This document shows, piece after piece, positions 8,365 through 18,100 of a stretch of DNA of 64,000 bases (position 1 is its first letter; each line of letters opens with the position of its first letter). The notes beneath the pieces are model-generated. The model worked only from the letters and a program-made list of their open reading frames with translations, was not told the origin of the DNA and did no database searches. Source of the stretch: CAVVUC01 sp963751395 (GTDB taxonomy: Bacteria > Verrucomicrobiota > Verrucomicrobiia > Chthoniobacterales > Chthoniobacteraceae); assembly GCA_963751395.1 (NCBI GenBank), contig CAVVUC010000002.1, forward strand, positions 62,001 to 126,000, in the 5' to 3' direction. The position numbers and the translations under genes are program-made.

Positions 8365-11300
8365 CTACGGAACCGCTCCCGTTAATCGTCTTGTCAAAGG
8401 TAAAGACGTCCGAGCGGTGAAAGCCAACGTGCCATTGTCAGTCACCAAGGAGTCGGTGCCAAGCGTCCCGGTCGTGCCTCCATTCCCCACCTGCAACGTG
8501 CCGCTGCTGATGATCGTTGCCGCGTAGCTGTTGCTGCCAGCAAGGATCAACGTCCCAACACCGCTTTTGAGGAGCGCACCGCTTCCGATCACCGCGCCGT
8601 TAATAGTTGCCGCATTCGACTGGGTGTCGAAAACAGCCGTGCCACTGTTCAGGAGGACGTTGCGATTGGCATTGAGCGCAAAGCCGGCTCCCGCCTGAAG
8701 TGCCGCGCTATTACCTGCACCGGGATCGAAGCCAAGGTTTATTGCAGGGGAGGCGGGCACGCTGCCCAGATTACGATCGCCGCTTATGTTTAGCGTCCCC
8801 GCCTGAATGACTGTGCCGCCAGAGTAGCTGCTGGTTCCAGTGAGCGTCAGCTTGCCACCTCCTTGCTTGACGAGGCCGACCGTGCCGCTTCCATCCTGAA
8901 CTAAACCCGCCAGGGTGGTATCAATAGAGCCATTCACCGTCAGCGTGCTTGCGCTCGATGCCGTACTATTCGTGACTATTCCCGTGGAATCTCCCGCAAG
9001 CGAAGCAACTGTGGCATTGAAACCAGCCAGATCAAACTTCCCGGAGCTGTTGACGGCCAGGGCGGTTGCGGCACTGTTGGGCAGCACATCGCTTCCTCCT
9101 AATTTCAACACCCCACTGTTTCGCACTGTCGTGGCACCGTTGTAGCTGCTGCTCGCACTGAGTTGGAGGGTCGAGTTATCTACGATCAAGTCTGAGTGCG
9201 ACAAAGCACCACTGATCCCGATTCCGCTGACGATCACTGTGCCGCCTGCTCCAATGGTCAAAGTTGTCCCGTTCTTGGTAATGCCACCGGTCAGAGTTAG
9301 GAGATTTCCGGAACCGCCGGCACTGACCGTGGCGTTGCTTGCCACGTTGACAGCCCCGGCGAATGCGCTGGTGCCCGTGTTTGTCAATGCCCCTGCCCCG
9401 CTGTTGCCCGTGCCGTTGAGAATCAGGGATTCTGGCGTGCTGTAATTAACATTGTTCAATTTGAGGCTGGCTCCATTCGCCACAGTTATCCCTGAGCCCG
9501 AGGCACCCAGGGCACCGTCCACATTTACTTGAAGCACGCCCCCGTTCACGCTGGTTGTCCCGGTGTAGCTGTTGCTGGCGGACAATGCGAACGTAGCACT
9601 TCCGATCTTTGTCAGCGATCCGCAGCTCGCACTTCCGTCGCTCAACACCCCCGCATAGGTGCTGTTTTGATTGCTGTTTCCGACGGTCAGCGCAACAGAC
9701 TGGGAAGCAGTGTTGGTTAAGGCAAGGCCCTGCGTTCCTTTTAAGCCGCCGAGAGAGACCTGGGTCTGTCCGTCAAAACTCAATGTCCCGCCTTGGTTGT
9801 CGTAGTTGAGTGTGCTGTTCTGGAGCGCCAAAGAAGTGCCAACCTTGAGGACGCCACCGGAGATCACGGTATCCCCTGAGAATGTTGTTGTCGTTGTGAG
9901 CGTGGTCGTTCCGCTTCCTGCCTGGGTCAGGCTGCCGGTGCCGCTGATTGATGCGAGGTTATGGTTGCCGGAGCTGAAAAGCACCAGCGCGCTGTTGTTG
10001 ACGATATTGCCAGCAACCGAACCTGCCGCGCCACCGGAACCGAGTTGCAATGTGCCAAGCGAAATGGTGGTGCCGCCGCTGTAGCTTTCATCCGCTGCCA
10101 GAACCAGCGTCCCGCTTCCAGTCTTGACCAAAGCGCCCTGGCCACCAACGGTCCCTGTCGTAAGTGTCAAAGTGTTTCCGCCAGTGTCGATTGTTGCAGC
10201 GACACCGTTTGCAATGGTCACGGAGTTCCCAATGGACAATGCATTTGTTCCAGCCTTCAAAGTCGGATTTGGTCCGCCGGCAACGAAGGAAAGGGTTCCA
10301 TTTCCCAATGAGCCGCTGGCATTGACCACGAGCGTGCCGCCGCCAATGTTGGTATTTCCTGCATAGCTGTTATTGCTGCCTAGAACTAACGTTCCTGAAC
10401 CTAATTTACTTACACCGCCAACTCCACCAACGGGACCGGAGACGGTTAAGGTGTCTCCGGCATTGGTGACAGTGACATCGACGCTGCTCGTCAAACTGAT
10501 CGGTGCGCTGATGGTGTGGCTGCCGAGTGTGTCGTTGATCTGGGCGGAGCTGCCGCTGTTATCGAGATAAAGAGTCCCACCGGTTCCAGCCGCGATTGTG
10601 TAAGAGTTGGTGTTGCTGAAGGCAACCGTTCCGACGGTCTTGTTTCCGTCGAGGGTTACTGTGGCTGGCGAAAGCAGCGAGGAACCGAAAATTGCCTTTG
10701 ATCCCGTTGCATTCGGAATGCTTGGATACCAGTTGGCTGCCAAGGACCAGCTTCCTCCGCCTGCTGTAATCCACGTAGGAGGACCCGGATTGAGTTTCAC
10801 TGCAGAACCAATCCCTGCACGCGTATCTGTGGAGAGTCCACGGTAGTTCGAGATAGTGACGCCGTTTTCCTGCCAAATTGCGGCGGAGACAGCCGTAAAT
10901 GCCGTTCCGTCACCTCTGCCCATCGTCAGATTAACCAATGTATCGACGCCGGCCGATCCATTAAGACTGGCAACTTGGTATTGAATGGTGAACAATGGAA
11001 TTTCAATTCCGTTTGTGCCGATCGGAGTTCCTACGTTATAGAATGCTCCTGGACCACTGATATAGTAAGGTACAATGCGCCCTGCAACGGTTTGTGAGGA
11101 GGGGATGCCGATATCTTTAAACGTGTCGGCATTTAGATCCTGAACAAAGCCGGCCGACGATGAACCCGCTTTGTCAAAAACACCAGCAGCGAGGGTGGCA
11201 CCGAGGGTTCCCGAAGTGGCGAGGAAGTTCCCCTGGACTGAGCCCAGTGCAGAACTCCCAGTCCCTCCTTTTACCAGAGCGTTGACTGTTGCTTCAACAA

Positions 11301-11565
11301 TTCCCAAACCGGTAGTTCCCGTTGCTTGAACGAGCTGCGCGTAGGCTGTGAATGTTACTGTACTCCCAACCACAAGTCCTGAGACGGTTTTTCCACCATT
11401 ACTTATGGTGCCTGCACCACTCACATTGGTGGCGCGGAGGTCAACTGTAAGGGTTGCCGACGCATGGTTCGCCCAAAACGCAGAAATTATTGCGCCGAGA
11501 ATAAAATAACGGCTTAGGGAGGCGGCGTGGAATGGGATCATGTTCCTACAGACGGTGAAGTTCAT
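8365..11565 (-). CDS. Autotransporter-associated beta-strand repeat protein, N-terminal part with signal peptide
   Basis: The N-terminus has a basic start, a hydrophobic stretch (YFILGAIISAFWANHASA) and an AxA cleavage site, so it is exported. A ~270-residue non-repeat domain is followed by beta-helix repeats (GSGTLVL...NSY.G.T.I..GTL). At 8417 the repeat unit reads GAGCGGTGAAAG, whereas the neighbouring unit at 8208 reads GAGCGGTTGAAAG; the missing T shifts the frame and ends the protein in RTSLPLTRRLTGAVP. Restoring one base would give about 2,140 residues. Confidence 0.85.
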   Translation of the reverse strand: MNFTVCRNMIPFHAASLSRYFILGAIISAFWANHASATLTVDLRATNVSGAGTISNGGKTVSGLVVGSTVTFTAYAQLVQATGTTGLGIVEATVNALVKGGTGSSALGSVQGNFLATSGTLGATLAAGVFDKAGSSSAGFVQDLNADTFKDIGIPSSQTVAGRIVPYYISGPGAFYNVGTPIGTNGIEIPLFTIQYQVASLNGSAGVDTLVNLTMGRGDGTAFTAVSAAIWQENGVTISNYRGLSTDTRAGIGSAVKLNPGPPTWITAGGGSWSLAANWYPSIPNATGSKAIFGSSLLSPATVTLDGNKTVGTVAFSNTNSYTIAAGTGGTLYLDNSGSSAQINDTLGSHTISAPISLTSSVDVTVTNAGDTLTVSGPVGGVGGVSKLGSGTLVLGSNNSYAGNTNIGGGTLVVNASGSLGNGTLSFVAGGPNPTLKAGTNALSIGNSVTIANGVAATIDTGGNTLTLTTGTVGGQGALVKTGSGTLVLAADESYSGGTTISLGTLQLGSGGAAGSVAGNIVNNSALVLFSSGNHNLASISGTGSLTQAGSGTTTLTTTTTFSGDTVISGGVLKVGTSLALQNSTLNYDNQGGTLSFDGQTQVSLGGLKGTQGLALTNTASQSVALTVGNSNQNSTYAGVLSDGSASCGSLTKIGSATFALSASNSYTGTTSVNGGVLQVNVDGALGASGSGITVANGASLKLNNVNYSTPESLILNGTGNSGAGALTNTGTSAFAGAVNVASNATVSAGGSGNLLTLTGGITKNGTTLTIGAGGTVIVSGIGISGALSHSDLIVDNSTLQLSASSSYNGATTVRNSGVLKLGGSDVLPNSAATALAVNSSGKFDLAGFNATVASLAGDSTGIVTNSTASSASTLTVNGSIDTTLAGLVQDGSGTVGLVKQGGGKLTLTGTSSYSGGTVIQAGTLNISGDRNLGSVPASPAINLGFDPGAGNSAALQAGAGFALNANRNVLLNSGTAVFDTQSNAATINGAVIGSGALLKSGVGTLILAGSNSYAATIISSGTLQVGNGGTTGTLGTDSLVTDNGTLAFTARTSLPLTRRLTGAVP

Positions 11566-11750
11566 ATTTTTCTCCTATCCTAATTAGTGTCCATTTTTCC
11601 AAACGGACTTCCCGGAGATTCCACGCTGAATTCCCCAGCAGGAACGGCCAGACCACGCAAAGCATCCGGCACCGACAAACCGTTTAGCTTTCGTGGAGAT
11701 TAGGAAGCAGCCTCGCGTTTGTCCATCCTGTAGTTCGTAAATCACCACAC

Positions 11751-11900
11751 CTAATCCAAACGGCGTGATTCAAAGCCTTGAGGCCGCGCCAACGTATGGT
11801 TGTGCGCGAGGCCGGATTGCGAGGCGATCTCAATGCGTGCAGCGAGCTCATAGGTAATCTTCTCAGCCTGCACGACTTCCACTTGGGTTGGGCGTCCCCC
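11751..11900 (-). pseudogene. Decayed coding fragment, unknown
   Basis: Read on the - strand, an open stretch of ~50 codons without a start reads GGRPTQVEVVQAEKITYELA then ARIEIASQSGLAHN. It looks coding but matches no family I know. Probably a remnant. Confidence 0.25.
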
Positions 11901-11943
11901 ACTCAAATTTTATGAGGACTTCGTTTTTTACGTTCCCACTTTT

Positions 11944-12307
11944 TTAGGGGGTCATCCGCTCACAAATCGCCCCAAAACACTCATGCACGGAAGCGCCCAG
12001 CCCTGTCCTTCGAGGGCAACGGGATGCATCCAAATGAATTTCCAGAGCCGCCCGCAGAGTGTGTATTTTGGTGGGAACATTCCCACTTCGTTCCCACCTT
12101 TTTGGCGCTTCCCAGATCGCGCTTGCGGCGCGTTTGTGATCGACCGTTTTTGCCGTGGCAAGGTTGGCGACAAGTTCTTGCAATGGTTCGCGAAACCTTG
12201 AGCAAACATTGCGTCAAGATTGGCGCAAGGTTGTCCCGCAGCGTGTCCATGACCGGCTCCAAATCGCGCTTCAAAACCGCGCGCGACGAAAGCGAAAGTC
12301 GCCTCAC
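11944..12307 (-). pseudogene. Frame-shifted remnant of a small protein gene
   Basis: Two - strand frames join into one coherent helical protein: MRRLSL...VMDTLRDNLAPILTQCLLKVS in the first and ELVANLATAKTVDHKRAASA ending FGAICERMTP in the second, with the break near 12190. About 110-120 residues in all. I recognise no family. Confidence 0.35.
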
Positions 12308-12359
12308 GAATTAAACGTGATCATTGTAATCTTCCGACCGGCGTGGTATTTCATGCGCC

Positions 12360-12548
12360 ATGAAACACCGTCATTTCCTGCTGTTCGCCATCAGCGTGTT
12401 GGGGCTCGCCGGTTGCGATTTCATTCCCGAGCATATCTCCTACTACTTTCGCTCCGGCGGGGAACACCAGGCGGGGGAGGTGTCGGTCGATCCGCTCGAG
12501 GAGCCTTCTGCCGCGCTGGTCATCGTGGGCCTCGCGGACGAGAATTAG
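12360..12548 (+). CDS. Small lipoprotein
   Basis: A 62-residue protein starts MKHRHFLLFAISVLGLAGC: basic residues, a hydrophobic core and an LAGC lipobox with Cys19 as lipidation site. The mature peptide is 44 residues, acidic near its end. It resembles small verrucomicrobial lipoproteins of unknown role. No close partner gene is seen. Confidence 0.6.
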   Translation: MKHRHFLLFAISVLGLAGCDFIPEHISYYFRSGGEHQAGEVSVDPLEEPSAALVIVGLADEN

Positions 12549-12655
12549 GGCGGCTCAGCTCGCGGCTTTGAGGAAGGCGACAGACCCCCTCACTCCGGTC
12601 CACGTTCTGACTGTCCACGGTGCGGCGGGCGCAAAGTTGACGCCGTATCCCGTGC

Positions 12656-12964
12656 ATGGACACCATTGCGCCCGAGATCGCCAGGAAGCTGCTCAACCGT
12701 GACTTCGCCAACCTCGCCCAGCGCGTGCAGCGCGGCGGCAAACTCAACCGCGCGGAGAGCGCGATGCTGCAAGGCATGGTGGCCGGCAAAGTAAAGGCGT
12801 CGAACGCGCCTTGGCCACTTCGCGCTCCCGATAATCAAGGCCCCCCCACCGTCAGCCCCGTCGAGCGCGACGAGAACGCGAAGCTTACCGAGTACGCCTT
12901 GATGACTGTGCCGCTGAACGGGCGGAATTTGCGCGTGGTGTGGATGTTGCAGACATCGAGATAG
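12656..12964 (+). CDS. Truncated phage DNA-packaging (Nu1/small terminase-like) N-terminus
   Basis: The first ~47 residues (IAPEIARKLLNRDFANLAQR then VQRGGKLNRAESAMLQ) look like the N-terminal helices of phage small-terminase or Nu1-like proteins. After that the frame runs into the antisense of the tail gene and loses sense, overlapping it by 130 bp. I read it as a truncated packaging gene at the far end of the late cluster. The family assignment rests on pattern memory only. Confidence 0.35.
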   Translation: MDTIAPEIARKLLNRDFANLAQRVQRGGKLNRAESAMLQGMVAGKVKASNAPWPLRAPDNQGPPTVSPVERDENAKLTEYALMTVPLNGRNLRVVWMLQTSR

Positions 12965-14892
12965 CCCGTCGCCAGCGATTTCTTGCCGGTCGCCCATGAC
13001 TCCGCGCTGGCCTGCGTGATGGCCGTCACGCTGCCGGAAACGTGGATCTGGCCCACGGTGGTCGTGACCGCCGCCTGCACGAACGGCGCACCGTAGGGAA
13101 TCTCGTCGATCTGCGCTTTCAACACCGGGTATTGCGTCTCGACCGCGTATTCCGCATCGAGGATGTCGGCGCTGTCGTTGACGGACAGCGCCACCGCATA
13201 GCTCACCGAGAAACTGATTTCCTTCAACAGCGTGCCCTCGGTGGTGGTGTCGATCGCCTTCCCGGTGCGGCTGCGCGTGATGCGCCCGCCCGCCGGCGCG
13301 ACCGTTACCGTGGCGATGATCGCCAGGCACGCCAACTCGTTCGGCCCCCAGGCGGTGCCTTGAATCGTGACGGTCGTTTCGCGTTCCTTGAAATCGTTGT
13401 CGGTGTCGATGCCGTAGCTGATGCTCGCCGCCACCGGCGCGGTTTCATAGACGTAGGCAAAGTCGAGCCGGTTCAGGCGTCCCACGTTTTCGCGCCACGC
13501 GCTCGACACGGTTTCCTTCTCGCTCCGCACCACCCTGCCCGTCACCTTGAACGAGCGGGCGAACGCCCGGGCCGCCGCCTCGTCCAGGGCGGTCACGCTG
13601 CCGCTCACGCTGTATCCGTTCACGCCAAACCGTTCCGCCGCCGTCTCGACCGCCACTTCCGCGAACTTCACCGCGCTCTTGCCAAGGTAGCTGTAGGAGA
13701 AATCGACCGCCGCGAAAAACTCGTCCTCGTCGATGCCGGTCGAGTTCACATCCTCGCTCATTTCCGTCAGGAACGGCAGCTTGCCGAGTCCGAGCGCGCG
13801 CGCCTTTTCGATCGCCGTCGCCGAGTTCAGCGCGTGGACCTTGCCCGAATAGACCGTCAGCACGTCGCCGCTCTTGTGGTCGGTGCGCGTCCCGATCTTC
13901 AACTCATAGCTCAAGACATCCAACTGCTCGATGAAGCGGTAGTTGAACGTCAGCTCCAGCGCCTTGTCGCCGTCCTCGCCGCTGATCTCGCGGTGGCGGA
14001 GGTTCTGCGTCTGGAAAATGCGCCCCGAGGTGAACAAGCCCTTGATCTCGTCGGCCTTCGCCTCGGCCAGCGCCAGCGTCGCCGCCAGCACTTTGCCGCT
14101 CACTGTCACCGTGCGCTCGCCCTGCTGCCGCGCATCGCCGAAATCCACCTCGTAGTCGGCCTCGGCGTAGTTGCCGTCGGGAAACTCCATCCGGTTCGCC
14201 GTGAAGCTCCAGAGCAGTTCCTCCTGCGCGTCCCCCAGGTCGGCGCGGATTTCCTCCACCTTCATCGTCTTGGAAAAATTGCTTCCGAACACCAGCAGCC
14301 CGTCGGGGCATTGGGCGATGCCCTCGATGACCGCCTTCTGCGCGAGCAGATAGTCGCGCTTGGCCGCGGCGCTCCACGCGGGATCGACCAGCACACGCCC
14401 GCTGGCGCTCACGGTTTCGGTGCTCATGCGCCGGTTCGCGGCCTGCTCGCTGTAGCGGTCCGTTTTCACGCCGCCGCTCCACGCGCTCACGTTGGGCAGG
14501 GAAATGGGCGAGCCGCCCTGCGGGGTGAACGCCGCCGCCATCCCGCCGGTGATCGCGTTGGAGAAGCACTCGAAGCTCACCGTCACCTCCCGCTTGTACT
14601 GCCCCCAGTCCTCCGGCACGTCGAGGCCGGCGACCCGGCACTCGATGTTGCACAACTCCGTCCCGTTCTCGTCCTTGATGAGCAGGACGGCCCTCGGCAC
14701 CAGCGCCGCCTTCAACGCCGCCAGCCGCGCCTCGTTGTCGGCAAAGCTGGCCTCGTAGAAGCAGTGCTTCACCTTGTAGGTAAGCGTCGATTTCAGCGGG
14801 GTGTTCTGCGCTTCCGCCTGCACCGACAGCCCGTAATGGGGCACGCCGGTCGCGTGGAACTGGTAGGAGCCGTAGGAGATTTGGAGAGGCAT
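12835..14892 (-). CDS. Phage tail protein downstream of the tape measure
   Basis: This 685-residue protein follows the tape measure gene, where siphophages encode distal tail or baseplate parts. ATG 14892 is chosen because upstream codons translate repeats. The N-terminus (MPLQISYGSYQFHATGVPHY) and an early FECFSNAITGG stretch look structural. Four spaced copies of a motif like VSGKVLAATLALAEAKADEI / YSGKVHALNSATAIEKA / VSGSVTALDEAAARAFA / VSGSVTAITQASAESWA show internal duplication. No enzymatic motif is seen. Confidence 0.6.
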   Translation of the reverse strand: MPLQISYGSYQFHATGVPHYGLSVQAEAQNTPLKSTLTYKVKHCFYEASFADNEARLAALKAALVPRAVLLIKDENGTELCNIECRVAGLDVPEDWGQYKREVTVSFECFSNAITGGMAAAFTPQGGSPISLPNVSAWSGGVKTDRYSEQAANRRMSTETVSASGRVLVDPAWSAAAKRDYLLAQKAVIEGIAQCPDGLLVFGSNFSKTMKVEEIRADLGDAQEELLWSFTANRMEFPDGNYAEADYEVDFGDARQQGERTVTVSGKVLAATLALAEAKADEIKGLFTSGRIFQTQNLRHREISGEDGDKALELTFNYRFIEQLDVLSYELKIGTRTDHKSGDVLTVYSGKVHALNSATAIEKARALGLGKLPFLTEMSEDVNSTGIDEDEFFAAVDFSYSYLGKSAVKFAEVAVETAAERFGVNGYSVSGSVTALDEAAARAFARSFKVTGRVVRSEKETVSSAWRENVGRLNRLDFAYVYETAPVAASISYGIDTDNDFKERETTVTIQGTAWGPNELACLAIIATVTVAPAGGRITRSRTGKAIDTTTEGTLLKEISFSVSYAVALSVNDSADILDAEYAVETQYPVLKAQIDEIPYGAPFVQAAVTTTVGQIHVSGSVTAITQASAESWATGKKSLATGYLDVCNIHTTRKFRPFSGTVIKAYSVSFAFSSRSTGLTVGGP

Positions 14893-14902
14893 TTTAAGGG
14901 CG

Positions 14903-15153
14903 GTTGATGGTTGAGGGTTGATGGTGGATCGACGTTGTAGCCGGGGACGCTGACCCCGGCGGGCGATGCGTGGATTTGCGCGGGCGTAGCGCAAGCAGAC
15001 GGGCAAAAGTAACTTTTAGATTGGCCATTTTAGATTTTGGATTTCCTTGCCGCAAGGAACGCAAAGAGCACAAAGATCGGGTTTTCAACCGGACCTCTCT
15101 GCGCTCTTTGGGTTTTTCATTTGGTCATTAGTCATTGGTCATTGGTCATTTCC
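14903..15153. repeat. Intergenic repeat cluster between tape measure and tail gene
   Basis: From left to right: TTGATGG/TTGAGGG heptamers (14903-14929), a REP-like hairpin (14940-14960; stem GCCGGGG/CCCCGGC, loop ACGCTGA), the start-associated palindrome (15005-15017), a GATTTTGG array (15018-15045) and GTCATTG units (15122-15150). All the family types of the window occur together here. They separate the palindrome from the start it would be expected to abut. Confidence 0.75.
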
Positions 15154-18100
15154 TCAACTCCGCCCTCCCGCGTTGCTCACGCCCGCCAGCCCCGTCGTGA
15201 TGCGCTGGTTCATGGCGTCGAGCTGCGGCTGCACCTGCGCCAGCACCACCTGCTGGAACTGTGTCGTGATTTTGGCGAACTGGTCGCCCACGTCCACCAC
15301 CACGCTCCCCACGTTCACGCTGATCGCCGGCACGTCGGGGTTGGTCTTTCCCTCCTGCGCGCCGGCGCGGGCGGCCGTCGCGGTCGGGTTGATGTCTTTC
15401 GGCAGTTCCTTCTCCAGCGCCTTGCGGTCGGCCACCATCTTGTCGATGCCCTTGTTCAGCTTCGCCAGCTCGTTCGTGAGCTGCCGCATGGTGGTGTTGA
15501 GTTCTTTCGGCGCGGCGTCGGGCGCGAACTTCTCGATGTTCTGCCGGGTGCCTTGCGAGAGGAATTGAAAATCGTTCACGGTGAACTGCTTTCCGCCCCG
15601 CTTCTGCTGGAACCGCGCCAGCATCGCCGCCTGCATCTGTTCTTCGCGGCTCCCCATCAGCAGCGCCTTGCTCGCCTCGATGTTCTGCTGCTGCTTCGTG
15701 GTCTTGATCTCGGCCTCGATCGTCGCTTTCCGCATCGACGCCGCCACTTCGTTCTGCTGGAGCTGGTTCAGTTCCTCGCGGATGCGCTGCTCCAGCGTCA
15801 ACTGCTTCAACACCGCCGCCTGCGCCGCCGCCTTGTCGCCGCCCTCGTCGCCCGGCCCGCCGGGGGAGGCCATCCGTTCCTCGATGCGGGCCTCTTTCAG
15901 TTGTTCCGCCAGCCCGCCCGAGGTTTTCGTTTCGGTCTTGTAGCCGGTGACGCGCTGGCGGCGCTGGAAGTAGCCCGGCTCAGTCCCATTCGCTTCGTCC
16001 TTTTTCGCCAGGTCTTCCGTATATTGGTAATCGCTGGAGCCGCGCGCGAACAAGGCTTGCGAAAACATATTGCCTTCGGGTTTATCATGCTCCCACCGCA
16101 CTTTTCTCCCACCATAGTCGTCAATGGGCGTGGAAATCCCCCGCTCGATGATCGGCGTCCGCTTCGTGGTGGTCACTCCCTGGATGTCCCGCATCAGCCC
16201 CGCGCTTTCATTGAACAGCTTGTCCGTCTCCGTCACGCCCCACCTGTTGCGCGCCCCTGTCTCCTTCGCCTGCCGGCTGCCGAGATCCTGCGCCTCCATT
16301 GCGGCGGCAAGGCGGTCGCGCTCGGTCTGGGCCTTCTCGATGCCCAGCTCGATCGCTTCCCGCTCCTTCTCGTTCAGCTTCTCCAGCGCCGTCGTCTGCG
16401 CCTCCAGCGCGGCGGTCTTGTCTTTCTCGGCCTGCGTCGTGCCAGCCACGGCATCCTGGAGTTGCGCTTCGCGGGTGCGCTCGTCGGTTCCGCCAGAGGG
16501 CAGGCGGGTTGATGGTTGAGGGTTGATGGTTGATGGGGAGAATCGTTCGTTGCGCGTTCCGCGTTCGATCAGCGGCCTGTTTCCAAACGGCGTCCAGCCC
16601 TCCCCCTTCAACTGCCGCTTGAGCCACGCCCCCGATGCGCTCGCGGCGCTTCCCAATCCGCTGTTGCCGAGGCTTGCCGCCTGCGCGTCGAATGCCGCCG
16701 CGTCGAACGCCTGCTCCTTCTTCGGATGCGCGGCCCGCCACGCCTCCAGTTCGTCCTTCGCCTTCTGGATCTTCGTGTCGGATTGCGCCACCGCTTCGTC
16801 GTAGGCTCCCTTCGCCGCCGCGCGGTTGTCGTCGAGCAGCCGGAGCTTGGTGCGCAACAGCCCGATTTCCTCGTCCAACTTCTGGGTCGGGCCGAAGGTC
16901 GGCGTCTTGCCGCTGACGGCCTCCAGCCCCCGGTTTTGGCCCTCGAAGCGGGCCTTGGCGATCTTCTCCATGGAGTTTTCCTGCTCGCCCAGTTCGTCCA
17001 CCAGCTCGCTGTAATCCTGCGACCGCTTCTCGCTCAGCGACTTGATGCGGTCCAAAAGTGACTTTTCCTTCTCGCGCTCGCGGTCGGCGGGTTTGCCCTT
17101 CGCGTCCTTTGCCGCGATCTCCGCCTGCACGGATGCGAGCAGCTTGTTCTGGAGGTTCAACTGCCGCTCGGAGAGCGAGATGGTTTCCTGCCGCTCGACC
17201 CGCGCCTTCTCCAGTTGCACCTGCTGCAACGCGCCGAGCCGCTGCTGGATTTCCTGCACGCCGTTCTGTTGCTTGAACGTGTCGAGCAGATCCTTTTCCA
17301 CGTCGCGCCGTTTGCGCTCGTCCACCGGCTCCATCACCTGCGCGATGCCGCTGGCCGCCAGCCCGAAACTGCGCTCGTCCAGCTTCGGAGCCGCCTTGCT
17401 CACGGTCTGGAACAAGCGGGCCGATTGCGCCGCCGCCTGCCCGAGGTTGTTGTGCTTCTCGATCTCGTCGTCGAACCCGATCAGCGCGGCGTTGGCGTCC
17501 TCGCTCGTTTTGCGGAAGTAGTCGAACGCCTTGTTCACGCCCCACAAGCCCGCCTCGAACAGCGCGATTCCCGCGATGCCGCCCGCGAACCGGGCGACCG
17601 TGCCGAGTCCGAACCGCAGCACGGCAAAGAGGCTGGCGAGCGCGGAGCCGATGGCTTTGAAACTGAACAGGCGCGCCAAACCGCCGATCGACTTGCCCGC
17701 CACGACAAACAGCCCGCCCTGCGCCGCGAGCGCCGCGTTGCCACGGGTCACGGCCTCCGCCATTGCCACCTGCGCCATCGCCACCTGTTTCAGCGTGTTG
17801 GTGAAAAAGTTCGCCTTGGTGCCGGCCTCGCCATACCGGAACGCCAGCACCGCCATGCGGGCCGACATCATCGCCGCGAGGCCCACCATGAGCGCGAACG
17901 CCTGCGGGTGGTCGCTCAGCACCTTGATCGCGTTGGTGATGCCCTTGATCGTGTTCTGCAAGACCTGGGTGGCGGCGAACGATTCGTTGCTCGCCAGCAT
18001 GTTCACCGACAGCCGCTCGAACTCGCTGGAGAGCGACTGCAACTGGCTCACCATCGAGGCGCGGATGTTCATGTTCTCCCGCTCCGCCGCGTTCATCTGC

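Larger units (their letters stand above)
11566..12359. other. Gene-poor region with decayed coding fragments
   Basis: About 790 bases with no intact gene. It holds two - strand fragments described separately (11751-11900 and 11944-12307) and presumably the promoter of the beta-repeat gene; no strong -35/-10 pair could be singled out. Confidence 0.5.

Noticed and set aside
13042..14907. 621-codon + strand open frame opposite the tail gene
   Set aside because: Antisense shadow with biased Arg/Ala content; the - strand frame is coherent and fits the cluster.
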